A stretch of DNA of 64,000 bases from Emcibacter sp. (GTDB taxonomy: Bacteria > Pseudomonadota > Alphaproteobacteria > Sphingomonadales > Emcibacteraceae). The stretch lies in assembly GCA_021741205.1 (NCBI GenBank), contig JAIOYI010000005.1, positions 62,001-126,000 of the forward strand, in the 5' to 3' direction. How positions within the stretch are numbered: the first letter of the stretch is position 1; every line of letters begins with the position of its first letter. Position numbers and translations under genes: made by a program. Below, piece by piece: positions 28,549-39,315 of the stretch. The notes under the pieces were generated by a model. The model was not told the origin of the DNA, searched no databases, and was given only the letters and a program-made list of their open reading frames with translations.

Positions 28549-28710
28549 CTATTCTGGCCTAAAATACCTAAAAACGACTCGAAATTGCAAAAAAACGACT
28601 CGGAGATCATTTTTTTAAAGACAGAGCGAATCACATGAGGTAAATTATAGTTAACATATTGTTACAACATATTGAATCATATATGAGCACTGGTCCAGCG
28701 GGAGCATCCT
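28549..28710 (+). promoter_or_regulatory. ftsZ promoter region with GANTC cluster and CtrA-like box
   Basis: Four CcrM-type GANTC sites fall in about 100 bp: GACTC at 28576-28580 and 28597-28601 (the two copies lie within AAAACGACTCG repeats, 21 bp apart) and GAATC at 28628-28632 and 28674-28678. TTAA-N7-TTAC at 28651-28665 resembles the CtrA consensus TTAA-N7-TTAA with one mismatch. In Caulobacter, methylation at GANTC and CtrA both control ftsZ; function here is inferred. Confidence 0.6.
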
Positions 28711-30414
28711 ATGACTATAGAATTTACAATGACTGAATTAACAGAACTGACACCAAGAATTACGGTATTTGGGGTCGGTGGTGCGGGCGGCAATGCCGTC
28801 AACAATATGATCAATACTGGTCTTGAAGGTGTGGATTTTGTTGTTGCTAATACGGATGCTCAGGCTCTTGCCTATTCGAAGGCGGAAAAGAAAATTCAAC
28901 TGGGTGCCAGTTTGACGCAAGGACTTGGTGCGGGGGCAAGGCCTGAAGTAGGACGCGCTGCAGCTGAAGAGACCATTGAATTGATCCGTGAACATCTTCG
29001 GGGCAGCCATATGGTCTTTATCACAGCCGGCATGGGCGGCGGTACGGGAACGGGTGCGGCGCCGATCATTGCTAAAACCGCCCGTGAAGAAGGTATTCTG
29101 ACGGTGGGTGTTATCACCAAACCTTTTCAGTTCGAGGGTAACCGCCGCATGTTGCTTGCTGATGAGGGAATTAAGGAACTGTCACAATATGTGGATACGC
29201 TCATTATTATTCCTAATCAAAATCTTTTCCGGATTGCCAATGAAAGAACCACTTTTGCGGATGCGTTTGCTATGGCGGATGAAGTTCTGCACTCTGGCGT
29301 ACGGGGAATTACGGATTTGATGGTCTTGCCAGGTCTTGTTAATCTTGATTTTGCTGACGTTCGTACTGTGATGAGCGAGATGGGCAAGGCTATGATGGGA
29401 ACGGGCGAAGCAGAAGGCGAAAACCGTGCTTTGGAAGCCGCAGAAGCCGCAATCTCCAATCCGCTTTTGGATGAGGTATCTATGAAGGGTGCTAATGGCG
29501 TGCTTATTAATATCACAGGGGGAATGGATTTGACCCTGTTTGAGGTGGATGAGGCGGCCAATCGTATCCGTAGTGAAGTTAACCCAGAAGCAAATATTTT
29601 GGTGGGTTCCGCCCTAAATCCCGATCTGAACGGTAAAATGCGGGTATCGGTTGTGGCGACGGGCATTGAATCGGGCAGCAATATAGGTATGGAACCTCGC
29701 AAAACTTATCGTTTTGAAACAAAATCCGAAATTGTGACAAAACAAAAATCTGAGGAGCCATCAGATGGGGGATATGAAAGCGTAGAAGGCAGTCAAACAG
29801 ATATTAACCCCACGATGTCTGATGATGATCTTGAGACAACTTTGATTTTGACCGATGAGGTTCAGGAAGAAGATGCCATCATAAAGACGGATGTGACCAT
29901 AAGCGATATTCAGAGAGAGACGGAACATCTTCTGGCACAACTGGCCGATGGTATTGTTCAAAGAGAGGAAAACTCCGAGATAAAAACCGATGTGCCTGAG
30001 TTAACGGCAAGTCGCAGAGAGCCCTTTATTGCTGCGGCTCCGGTCATGCCTGAAAAGCGCATGGAACCCTTAATAGACCGTGCGGACCCCTTTGCTGAGG
30101 CGGCCATGATGAATGGTTCCAAAGAAGACAAAGTGCCAGAGAGAAAGGGATTAATGGGTTTTTTTGGAAATCGCCGAAAGGCGGCCCTTAAGAAACAGCC
30201 TGTTTCGCTTCAGGCTGATCTGCTCAGCCCCGAAATGAATGAACCTGTTATTAGGCAAAATCCAATGTTAAATAATGGGCGGGAAAATGATAATAAAGAT
30301 AATATTGCTGAGCAACCAATAGAAGCTGTCAGGGATGAGACGCCGAAACTTTCTGCCCAAAAAGAGGATGATCACCTTGAAATTCCAGCTTTCCTTAGAC
30401 GGCAGGCAAATTAA
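28711..30414 (+). CDS. ftsZ: Cell division protein FtsZ
   Basis: 567-residue tubulin-like GTPase forming the division ring. GTP-binding [13 protein letters not shown] and tubulin signature [10 protein letters not shown] are intact, as are [12 protein letters not shown] (T7-loop region) and the globular domain to about residue 320. A ~230-residue acidic, low-complexity linker follows, and the protein ends in [11 protein letters not shown], the conserved C-terminal peptide that binds FtsA and other anchors. A long linker is usual in alphaproteobacteria. ATG 28711 has only a moderate upstream site. Confidence 0.97.
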   Translation: MTIEFTMTELTELTPRITVFGVGGAGGNAVNNMINTGLEGVDFVVANTDAQALAYSKAEKKIQLGASLTQGLGAGARPEVGRAAAEETIELIREHLRGSHMVFITAGMGGGTGTGAAPIIAKTAREEGILTVGVITKPFQFEGNRRMLLADEGIKELSQYVDTLIIIPNQNLFRIANERTTFADAFAMADEVLHSGVRGITDLMVLPGLVNLDFADVRTVMSEMGKAMMGTGEAEGENRALEAAEAAISNPLLDEVSMKGANGVLINITGGMDLTLFEVDEAANRIRSEVNPEANILVGSALNPDLNGKMRVSVVATGIESGSNIGMEPRKTYRFETKSEIVTKQKSEEPSDGGYESVEGSQTDINPTMSDDDLETTLILTDEVQEEDAIIKTDVTISDIQRETEHLLAQLADGIVQREENSEIKTDVPELTASRREPFIAAAPVMPEKRMEPLIDRADPFAEAAMMNGSKEDKVPERKGLMGFFGNRRKAALKKQPVSLQADLLSPEMNEPVIRQNPMLNNGRENDNKDNIAEQPIEAVRDETPKLSAQKEDDHLEIPAFLRRQAN

Positions 30415-30523
30415 CAATATTGATTTTTATCATTTATTTAAGATGATTTCACTATATTGTCATCAGTTGCGTTCGTATTAGTATCAGTAGTGATCTATAA
30501 ATGGTCATGCTTTGAACTGGATT

Positions 30524-30552
30524 TAGGCAGGGTGACCTGCCTATTTCTTTTT
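30524..30552 (+). terminator. Rho-independent terminator downstream of ftsZ
   Basis: Stem TAGGCAGG (30524-30531) with CCTGCCTA (30536-30543), GTGA loop, then a T-rich run. It would end dcw-cluster transcription before the DUF1491 gene. Confidence 0.8.
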
Positions 30553-30619
30553 AAGCAATATTTTTAAACCATAATACTTCCAGACCATAACATTTATTGA
30601 TATAGGATTTTCATATCTC

Positions 30620-30949
30620 ATGTTTGACGAAGGGATCAAGACATCATTCTGGGTTTTTGCGGAAATAAAAAGATGTGATAGCCTTTTTCTACCTACGGCC
30701 ATTCTTCACAAAGGTGATGCGGATAGAGGTCTTGTTTTGATTAAGCAATATATTGCGGGAAAAGGCTGTATACTTCATTCCAGAAAGCGGAATATTGAGG
30801 GAAAACTACAATGGTCGCATCCCCTAGGCTCGAGTGCAGTCATAGAAAAAATCGCCGATGATTACATCGCGCGTGAGCTAAGCTATGATGAGGATCTTTG
30901 GATTATGGAAGTAGAAGACCCAAAGGGAAATTATATTCCTTTGGCATAA
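30620..30949 (+). CDS. DUF1491 family protein
   Basis: 109-residue protein of a small, mostly alphaproteobacterial family without assigned function. Typical pieces: an initial strand ending FWVFAEIKRCDS, FLPTAILHKGDADRGLVL, a central Tyr/Gly region, and the family's end motif DEDLWIMEVEDP. No membrane segment or signal peptide. Family identification rests on these motifs from memory. It lies alone between the ftsZ terminator and the groESL promoter; the ribosome-binding site is weak. Confidence 0.75.
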   Translation: MFDEGIKTSFWVFAEIKRCDSLFLPTAILHKGDADRGLVLIKQYIAGKGCILHSRKRNIEGKLQWSHPLGSSAVIEKIADDYIARELSYDEDLWIMEVEDPKGNYIPLA

Positions 30950-30982
30950 TTGTTATTTTTTTACTTTTTTATCGCATCCCCC

Positions 30983-31015
30983 CTTGACTCTTGAGCCATA
31001 AAGCATATCTCTAGC
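30983..31015 (+). promoter_or_regulatory. Candidate groESL promoter
   Basis: CTTGAC (30983-30988) followed after 17 bp by TATCTC. The CTTGAC -35 fits both the housekeeping sigma factor and alphaproteobacterial RpoH consensus. It lies just upstream of the CIRCE element. Confidence 0.5.
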
Positions 31016-31023
31016 TGTGTTGA

Positions 31024-31050
31024 TTAGCAGTCTCCTATGGGGAGTGCTAA
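31024..31050 (+). promoter_or_regulatory. CIRCE element (HrcA operator)
   Basis: TTAGCAGTC-N9-GAGTGCTAA. The right half matches the CIRCE consensus exactly; the left half differs at one base (G for C at position 7). Located 38 bp before groES, in the place where HrcA represses groESL in many alphaproteobacteria. Confidence 0.92.
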
Positions 31051-31087
31051 GGGAATTATTTAACATTAACAAAAAGAGGTATTTGAA

Positions 31088-31375
31088 ATGGGTTTTCGTC
31101 CTTTACACGACCGTGTACTTGTCCGCCGTATTGATAGCGAACAAAAAACTGCTGGTGGCATTATCATTCCTGATAGTGCGCAGGAAAAACCAAGCCAGGG
31201 CAAAATTGTTGCTGTGGGTTCTGGTATTAAAGCTGAAGATGGTAGCGTAAAAGCACTTGACGTGAAGGCAGGCGATAGCGTGCTGTTCGGTAAATGGTCT
31301 GGTACGGAAGTTAAGATTGACGGTGAAGATCTGTTAATCATGAAAGAATCCGACATCATGGGTATTATTGAATAA
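31088..31375 (+). CDS. groES: GroES co-chaperonin
   Basis: 95-residue co-chaperonin that caps the GroEL ring. Signature [19 protein letters not shown] at the N-terminus, mobile loop around [15 protein letters not shown] (~22-37), and the [19 protein letters not shown] strand. Family-typical length. It is preceded by a CIRCE operator and an AAAGAGGT ribosome-binding site, and forms a bicistron with groEL 60 bp downstream. A weak GCTC...GAGC hairpin lies between the two genes. Confidence 0.97.
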   Translation: MGFRPLHDRVLVRRIDSEQKTAGGIIIPDSAQEKPSQGKIVAVGSGIKAEDGSVKALDVKAGDSVLFGKWSGTEVKIDGEDLLIMKESDIMGIIE

Positions 31376-31414
31376 TCATTCTCGCTCGAATAATGAGCTT
31401 TTTTGAAAATATAA

Positions 31415-33094
<1,680 letters not shown>

Positions 33095-33124
33095 GTCTTT
33101 CCAACTATCCATCAAATTTAACAG

Positions 33125-33156
33125 AAAAGGTCAGGGAAAACTCTGGCCTTTTTTAT
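33125..33156 (+). terminator. Rho-independent terminator of groESL
   Basis: Stem AAAAGGTCAG with CTGGCCTTTT (one G-U pair), loop GGAAAACT, and a run of T beginning at 33149. About 30 bp after the groEL stop. Confidence 0.8.
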
Positions 33157-33237
33157 TGTTTTTTTTCAGAGAAAGAGATTAAATAAAATCAATAAGGTAG
33201 ACATGAATTTTGCAAAAAAAGAAGAAGAGGGATAGCC

Positions 33238-34605
33238 ATGACGAATGATTATGAATTTATACTGAATGATAGTAAAGAGAGAGCCTTAAAATTCTTAGCG
33301 CAAGTTGACGAACGTCGAGTTTTTCCACATCAGCAGGCCATTGATGGTTTGTCGGCGTTTAATGAATCCTTACCAGAAGAAGGATTAGGGGACTTAAATA
33401 CCCTTGATTTGTTAGATAGGGTAGGGGCGCCTGCAGCGGTTGCTAATATGGGAAAGCGCTATTTTGGTTTTGTTGTGGGGGGAAGTCTGCCCGTTGCGGT
33501 TGCGGCAAACTGGCTTATGACGGCTTGGGATCAGGTGGCCTCATATCATCTGACATCTCCCATGGCGGATCGTGTAGAAAAGGTTGCAGCAGGATGGATA
33601 TTGGATATTCTTGATTTGCCTCGTGAAAGTGCGGTTGGTTTTGTGACAGGAGCAACGGTGGCCTCTTTCACAGCACTATCCGCCGCACGCCACAAAATAT
33701 TAAATGATCAAGGTTTTGATGTTGAAAATGATGGGCTTTATGGGGCACCAAAGATAACGGTTGTGGTCAGTCAAGAGGTGCATGTTACAATATTAAAAGC
33801 TCTTAGCATGCTCGGCCTTGGAAAAAATAATATTATTAGAGTACCAACGGATAATAATGGCGCTATTGATATTACGAAATTTCCTGAACTAGGGCCGAAT
33901 ACACTTGTTTGTGTACAGGCGGGCAATGTGAATAGTGGCGCTTTTGATCCTATCGATGAAATTTGCACCCTAGCTCATAAGGCAGGCGCTTGGGTGCATG
34001 TGGATGGTGCTATTGGACTTTGGGCACGCACATCAAAAAAATTAGCTGATCAGGTTAAAGGTATAGAAAAGGCGGATAGTTGGTCTACGGATGGGCATAA
34101 ATGGCTTAATGTTCCCTATGATAATGGTATTGTCATCTGTCGGCATAAGGATGCATTAAGGGGAGCAATGTCAACGGTTGCAGCCTATGTGCGAGGTGCA
34201 GAAGATGCCGCAAAGGATGTTGTGCCAGAATTTTCTCGACGTGGTCGTGGGATAGATGTGTGGGCCGCTTTGCGTTCGCTTGGACGTAAAGGCATCGGTC
34301 AAATGATTGAACGAAATTGTAATCAGGCTCGTAATCTTGCTGCGGAATTAAAAAATATAGAAAATATTTTTATCCATAATGATGTGGTTTTAAATCAAAT
34401 TGTTGTCTCTTACGGTACAGAAGATATGACGAAGACGCTCATAGACTATATGCAGCAAGAGGGAACATGTTGGTTTGGATCAACAATTTGGAAAGGTCGA
34501 GAAACATTTAGAATAAGTATTTCCTCATGGAAAACAACGGATGAGGATATAATACTGACGGCAGAGGCCTTTAGGAAGGCAGTTGCCGTTCTTGCTCAGA
34601 AATAG
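33238..34605 (+). CDS. PLP-dependent group II decarboxylase-family protein
   Basis: 455-residue fold-type I pyridoxal-phosphate enzyme, related to aromatic-amino-acid and glutamate decarboxylases. Supporting features: GFVTGATVASFTALSAAR (PLP phosphate site), VHVDGAIGLWAR (Asp contacting the pyridine nitrogen) and STDGHKWLNVPYD with the Schiff-base Lys. The DGHKWLN form is common in uncharacterised bacterial members, so decarboxylase substrate, or even reaction type, is open. Start supported by AAGAAGAGGGA. A MarR regulator follows about 80 bp downstream on the same strand and may control it. Confidence 0.85.
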   Translation: MTNDYEFILNDSKERALKFLAQVDERRVFPHQQAIDGLSAFNESLPEEGLGDLNTLDLLDRVGAPAAVANMGKRYFGFVVGGSLPVAVAANWLMTAWDQVASYHLTSPMADRVEKVAAGWILDILDLPRESAVGFVTGATVASFTALSAARHKILNDQGFDVENDGLYGAPKITVVVSQEVHVTILKALSMLGLGKNNIIRVPTDNNGAIDITKFPELGPNTLVCVQAGNVNSGAFDPIDEICTLAHKAGAWVHVDGAIGLWARTSKKLADQVKGIEKADSWSTDGHKWLNVPYDNGIVICRHKDALRGAMSTVAAYVRGAEDAAKDVVPEFSRRGRGIDVWAALRSLGRKGIGQMIERNCNQARNLAAELKNIENIFIHNDVVLNQIVVSYGTEDMTKTLIDYMQQEGTCWFGSTIWKGRETFRISISSWKTTDEDIILTAEAFRKAVAVLAQK

Positions 34606-34685
34606 TATGGTGGCTTGATTTTTTAGTTTAACGATATAATTTTGCTATCTATTTTTAAGAAAGATTATTGAGATGGAATCATGCG

Positions 34686-35141
34686 GTGCCTAAACAAAAG
34701 AAGTTATTTGATATTCGGGAATGGATACCCTACCAGTTGTGGAGACTCTCAGAGGAGGCAGGCTATGTTTTGGAAGATAATTATTCTTTAAAATATAACA
34801 TCACAGGGGACAGTTGGCGTTTTATGGCAATGCTTGCCTGCTCCGCCCCCATATCGGCCAAGATACTTGGTGAACATCTTGGTATGGATCAGGTTCAGGT
34901 AACCCGTGCCCTCAGTAAACTCATTGAAAACAATTATATCAGTCGCAGAACTGACCCAAAGGATAGACGAAAAGTCATATTAAATTTAAGCAAAAGAGGT
35001 GTAGAAGTCTATCAGGAAATTGTTATGATGGCCAAGGATCTTGAACAGAAACTGATGGAAGACTTATCTTCTGAAGAACAGGAAAAATTTAGAGGAATAT
35101 TAAATCGTTTACTTGTCTCTGTTGCTACTCTTCGATCCTAA
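34686..35141 (+). CDS. MarR-family transcriptional regulator
   Basis: 151-residue winged-helix protein. HTH region ~55-78 (PISAKILGEHLGMDQVQVTR), then the wing with the family hallmark DPKDRRKVILNLSKRG, then a dimerisation helix. GTG 34686 is chosen; a TTG at 34668 gives six extra residues. MarR regulators usually respond to small aromatic or other ligands and regulate adjacent genes; the PLP enzyme upstream is the obvious candidate. Its stop overlaps tail-to-tail with rocD. Confidence 0.83.
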   Translation: MPKQKKLFDIREWIPYQLWRLSEEAGYVLEDNYSLKYNITGDSWRFMAMLACSAPISAKILGEHLGMDQVQVTRALSKLIENNYISRRTDPKDRRKVILNLSKRGVEVYQEIVMMAKDLEQKLMEDLSSEEQEKFRGILNRLLVSVATLRS

Positions 35142-36343
35142 TCCTTTAGTACATCGGCGATCTGATCAACCATCCAGTCAATATCTTGCTTATCAATAAT
35201 CAAGGGTGGGGCAAGACGGATGACATGGTCATGGGTTTCCTTACACAACAAACCTTTCTTCATCAACGCCTCGCAATAGGCGCGAGCACCACCCAGTGAT
35301 TTGTCCAATTCAATACCAATGAATAAACCCTTTCCACGAATTTCAATAATTTTATTGGATTGAATAAGTTCCAGTTTACGGAGCAAATAATCGCCTAATA
35401 TGTGAGAACGTTCAGCAAGGTTTTCGTCCAAAATAACATTCAAGGCGGCAAGTCCTATGGCGGCTCCTAAGGGATTACCACCAAAAGTGCTGCCATGAAT
35501 GCCGGGGGTAAAGACATCCATAATTTCTTTTGAAGCAAGAATGGCCGATACAGGGTATACGCCACCACTTAGAGCCTTTCCTACAATCAGAATATCAGGG
35601 GATGCATTTTTTTCATGCTGGAAACAGAATAATTTCCCCGTGCGGCCAAGTCCAGTCTGAATTTCGTCAAGGATAAATAATATGTTATTTTCGGTGCATA
35701 TTTTTTTTGTTCTTGTCAGATAGTCATGATCAGGAACAATGATCCCCGCCTCACCCTGTATGGGTTCCATAATAAGCGCCACCGTATTGGACGTTATGGC
35801 CTTTTCTAGAGCTGTGGTATCATTATAATCAATAAGTTTAAAACCGTCAGTGAAGGGGCCAAAATTATTGCGATATTCAGCTTCTGACGACATGCTGATG
35901 GCGGTAATGGTACGGCCATGGAAATTATTTTTAACGACGATAATTTCTGCTTTGTTGTCTTTAACGCCTTTGATTTCATATCCCCATTTACGGGCGGCTT
36001 TGATCGCTGTTTCAACGGCTTCGGCTCCTGTATTCATGGGAAGTGCCATGTCCATTCTGGCCATGTGGCATAATTTATCCAAAAATTTTCCCATTTGATC
36101 ATTATGAAACGCCCGTGAGGTTAGTGTTATTTTTTCGGCCTGCTCCATCATGGCGGCAATGATTTTTGGATGACAATGTCCCTGATTTACAGCCGAATAG
36201 GCGCTTAAACAATCGAGATATTTGTTGCCTTCTGTGTCCCATACCCATATACCGCGCCCCTTTGTGAGGACTATGGGGAGAGGGTTATAGTTATGGGCGC
36301 TTCGACTGTTGGTTTGGTCTATAATTTGTTGTTGTAGAGACAT
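35138..36343 (-). CDS. rocD: Ornithine aminotransferase
   Basis: 401-residue class III aminotransferase converting ornithine and 2-oxoglutarate to glutamate semialdehyde and glutamate. Seen: CLSAYSAVNQGHCHPKI near the N-terminus, FHGRTITAISMS, FILDEIQTGLGRTGKLF (PLP Asp) and VGKALSGGVYPVSA with the PLP Lys. The YSAVNQGHCHP motif favours ornithine aminotransferase over acetylornithine aminotransferase, and position right after arginase strengthens this. The gene starts 4 bp after rocF and shares its operon. Confidence 0.93.
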   Translation of the reverse strand: MSLQQQIIDQTNSRSAHNYNPLPIVLTKGRGIWVWDTEGNKYLDCLSAYSAVNQGHCHPKIIAAMMEQAEKITLTSRAFHNDQMGKFLDKLCHMARMDMALPMNTGAEAVETAIKAARKWGYEIKGVKDNKAEIIVVKNNFHGRTITAISMSSEAEYRNNFGPFTDGFKLIDYNDTTALEKAITSNTVALIMEPIQGEAGIIVPDHDYLTRTKKICTENNILFILDEIQTGLGRTGKLFCFQHEKNASPDILIVGKALSGGVYPVSAILASKEIMDVFTPGIHGSTFGGNPLGAAIGLAALNVILDENLAERSHILGDYLLRKLELIQSNKIIEIRGKGLFIGIELDKSLGGARAYCEALMKKGLLCKETHDHVIRLAPPLIIDKQDIDWMVDQIADVLKD

Positions 36344-36347
36344 AATG

Positions 36348-37283
36348 TTATTTTCTTATGGGTTTTTGAGGATTGGGGAAAATCTGGCGACCAAATAGGC
36401 TTGCGGCCAGTTCAACAGAAAGCCTTGCCGTGCCATTTTGAAAATCTAGGGCAGGGTTGATTTCCATAAGATCAAGAGATATCATACGCTGTGAATCATG
36501 GATCATTTCCATGCATAATTGTGCTTCTCTGTATGTCAGTCCTCCAGGGATCGTTGTACCAACGCCCGGTGCTATAGTGGGGTCAAGGCTGTCCACGTCA
36601 AAGCTCACATGAATATAGGCATCCTTTGCTTTTACCTCTTCCAATATTTGATGCATGGTTTCTCGCATGCCTATTTCATCAATACGGCGCATGTCGTATG
36701 TGACGATACCGGCATCCATAACCAGTTGTTTCTCAGCCAGATCTACAGAACGAATGCCAACCTGATAAATATCAGAAGCTTGAACCATAGGAATCGCATG
36801 GCCAATGGAAAGAAGCTCTTTTGGCCCCTTTCCCGCCACAACGGCGACGGGCATTCCGTGAATATTTCCAGATGGGCTCGTCACGCAGGTGTTAAAGTCG
36901 GAATGGGCATCAATCCATATAACACAAAGCTTTTTCTTGCGCTCATGACAAAAACGGGCAACAGCAGCGATGGACCCTATGGACATGGCATGATCCCCCC
37001 CTAACATAATGGGGAAATTACCTTCACTTATTTCGTGGAAAACAGTTTCCTGAATATTCATACACCATATCAAATTCTCTCTTAGGTGACGATAGCCATT
37101 TTCTGTCATACGTTCGGGGTTTTTGGGGCCAAATAAATTTCCCGTATCCGTAACATTAAATCCAAGTTTTTTAAGTTCACGGGCAATACCTGCTACACGC
37201 AATGCCTCGGGCCCCATAGAGGCTCCTCTATGTCCAGCACCAACGTCACTTGGCACGCCAATTAGAGAAATATTTTTATTCAT
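36348..37283 (-). CDS. rocF: Arginase
   Basis: 311-residue ureohydrolase splitting arginine into ornithine and urea. The binuclear Mn site motifs are present: LGGDHAMSIGS, WIDAHSDFNT and SFDVDSLDPTIAPGVGT. N-terminal GVPSDVGAGHRGASMGPEALR is typical of true arginases rather than agmatinases. With rocD downstream it forms a two-gene arginine-to-glutamate-semialdehyde route. A divergent Lrp/AsnC regulator starts about 200 bp away. Confidence 0.94.
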   Translation of the reverse strand: MNKNISLIGVPSDVGAGHRGASMGPEALRVAGIARELKKLGFNVTDTGNLFGPKNPERMTENGYRHLRENLIWCMNIQETVFHEISEGNFPIMLGGDHAMSIGSIAAVARFCHERKKKLCVIWIDAHSDFNTCVTSPSGNIHGMPVAVVAGKGPKELLSIGHAIPMVQASDIYQVGIRSVDLAEKQLVMDAGIVTYDMRRIDEIGMRETMHQILEEVKAKDAYIHVSFDVDSLDPTIAPGVGTTIPGGLTYREAQLCMEMIHDSQRMISLDLMEINPALDFQNGTARLSVELAASLFGRQIFPNPQKPIRK

Positions 37284-37480
37284 ATTATTAGCCCTTGTAT
37301 ATTTTTTGTCTTTATTACGTGTATTTATGTGTAGTTTGGCATGAATTAAGACAAATGAAATATCGAATATTAATAATATGCCGAATATTATGCGGAGAAC
37401 TTGATTATTGTGATATATTGTTTTAAATTGTTAGAAAATAATAAGTTAGGGTTGAAATTTAATCACGGAGTGTCATTAAA

Positions 37481-37966
37481 ATGACAAAGAAAAGAGCAAT
37501 AGACCGCATTGATCTGAAGATACTTTCAATATTACAGGACAAAGCCAGAATGACCAATCATGATTTATCTAGTGAGGTTAATCTTTCGCCGAGTTCTTGT
37601 TTGCAACGTGTTCGTCGATTGGAAGAGGAGGGCTATATTGATCGATATATGGCGGTCATTAATCTTAATAAAATTTGTCGTACGGTAGCGGTTTTGCTTA
37701 CGGTTAGTCTGCATGATCATAGCAATGCCAATTTTAAGGCCTTTGAAAAATTGATTAATGATTTTTCGGAGATTGCGGAATGTTTCACGGTTAGTGGTAA
37801 TTTTGATTATTTTCTTAGGGTCGTGTGCCCTGACATGGACAGTTATTTAAAACTGAATGATAAAATAATTGAAAGCATGAAAGATGTTGCCAATATTAGC
37901 AGTCATGTGATCCTCTCGAATAGTAAAAATTTCAGAGGCTATGATCTCGATCAGCTTATAGACTAG
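37481..37966 (+). CDS. Lrp/AsnC-family regulator, probably of rocF-rocD
   Basis: 161-residue regulator with N-terminal HTH (~8-55; DRIDLKILSILQDKARMTNHDLSSEV then SPSSCLQRVRRLEEEGYI) and a C-terminal RAM/AsnC ligand-binding domain (~70-150). Split divergently from the arginase gene, the common arrangement for regulators of arginine catabolism, which sense an amino acid such as arginine or ornithine. The target is inferred from position. A 197-bp AT-rich divergent region would hold both promoters; no clear palindrome was picked out. Confidence 0.88.
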   Translation: MTKKRAIDRIDLKILSILQDKARMTNHDLSSEVNLSPSSCLQRVRRLEEEGYIDRYMAVINLNKICRTVAVLLTVSLHDHSNANFKAFEKLINDFSEIAECFTVSGNFDYFLRVVCPDMDSYLKLNDKIIESMKDVANISSHVILSNSKNFRGYDLDQLID

Positions 37967-38041
37967 TTTTATCGTTATTAAGCTTGTAAGAATTTGGAAT
38001 ATTCCTATATTTAATGGAAAATATTGACCAATGGGAATAAT

Positions 38042-39211
38042 ATGATCAAAGCGAGCCAATTTATCCGTGATTTCTTTCGTCAAGAATCTGTGGCAGGGCT
38101 TATTTTAATGATGACGGCCTTATTGGCTATTTTAATTTCAAATTCACCGTTACGACCCATTTATGAATTGTTATTAAATACACCCGTTGCTGTCCAAATT
38201 GGGGCGTTGGAGATTGCGAAACCTCTTCTTCTTTGGGTGAATGATGGTTTGATGGCTGTTTTCTTCTTTCTGGTTGGGCTTGAACTTAAAAGAGAGTTTC
38301 TGACAGGAGAATTAAGCAGTCCAGAAAAAATAATTTTGCCTGCGGTCGGTGCTGTTGGGGGTATGTTTTTTCCTGCTCTTATCTATTTATTCTTTAATCA
38401 AAATGATGCAACGGCACTTAAGGGATGGGCGATCCCAGCGGCAACTGATATTGCCTTTGTTCTTGGTATATTGGCTCTGCTTGGCAGTCGTGTCCCCATC
38501 GGGCTTAAAATTTTTCTCACATCTCTTGCTATATTTGACGATATTGGGGCGATCATTATTATCGCAATTTTTTATACCAGTAAGATATCATTAACGGCGC
38601 TCTTAATCGCGACTTGTTCAATTGTTATTTTGGCACTCATGAATAGGCAGGGTGTAGTTTCCAAAAGCATTTATATTATTGTAGGAATTGTGATGTGGGT
38701 TGCACTTTTGAAGTCTGGTGTTCATGCGACCTTAGCAGGTGTTGTTCTCGCCTTTTTCATTCCCATGAAGGATAAATCCAATCCGAGGCAATCACCGCTG
38801 CTGGAACTTGAACATGACCTCCATGGCGCTGTTGCTTATATCATTCTTCCTGTATTTGCTTTTTGTAATGCGGGTATTTATTTTGGTGATATCACTATGC
38901 AGGATATGGTTCATCCTATAACGCTTGGCATTGCATCAGGCTTATTTATCGGCAAGCAAATTGGGGTTTTTGGTTTGTGCTTTGTTGCAATTAAACTTGG
39001 CTTATGTCGATTGCCCGATAATATGGGATGGTTGCAACTCTACGGAGCCTCTATTCTTTGTGGTGTTGGTTTTACCATGAGCCTTTTTATTGGATCTCTT
39101 GCTTTTGAAGAGACAGGCGTAAATCTTTTATTCGATGAAAGAATTGGTATTCTTATTGGCTCGATCCTTTCTGGTGTATTTGGGTATTTCTTGCTTAAAC
39201 GAAGTCTCTGA
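38042..39211 (+). CDS. nhaA: Na+/H+ antiporter NhaA
   Basis: 389-residue inner-membrane antiporter with about 12 helices, exchanging cytosolic Na+ for 2 H+. Diagnostic features: FFLVGLELKREFLTGEL, AIPAATDIAFVLGILALLG, and LAIFDDIGAIIIIA carrying the two adjacent transport aspartates (Asp163-Asp164 equivalents). Start ATG 38042 (MIKASQFIRDFFR) is preferred over an upstream TTG. It is single and follows the Lrp gene by 75 bp. A sodium-extruding role suits a marine or saline lifestyle but does not prove it. Confidence 0.95.
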   Translation: MIKASQFIRDFFRQESVAGLILMMTALLAILISNSPLRPIYELLLNTPVAVQIGALEIAKPLLLWVNDGLMAVFFFLVGLELKREFLTGELSSPEKIILPAVGAVGGMFFPALIYLFFNQNDATALKGWAIPAATDIAFVLGILALLGSRVPIGLKIFLTSLAIFDDIGAIIIIAIFYTSKISLTALLIATCSIVILALMNRQGVVSKSIYIIVGIVMWVALLKSGVHATLAGVVLAFFIPMKDKSNPRQSPLLELEHDLHGAVAYIILPVFAFCNAGIYFGDITMQDMVHPITLGIASGLFIGKQIGVFGLCFVAIKLGLCRLPDNMGWLQLYGASILCGVGFTMSLFIGSLAFEETGVNLLFDERIGILIGSILSGVFGYFLLKRSL

Positions 39212-39315
39212 GACTGACGTTATTGTTTTATGCATAGCATCGTTATTTTGATAAATTTGCAAAACACTTACTTTTGATATACAGTTTTTGAACTAATAAC
39301 AAATGGAGAGGTTTT

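Noticed and set aside
37284-37480. Possible riboswitch or attenuator between rocF and the Lrp gene
   Set aside because: Only AT-rich DNA with no stable stem or known riboswitch core.
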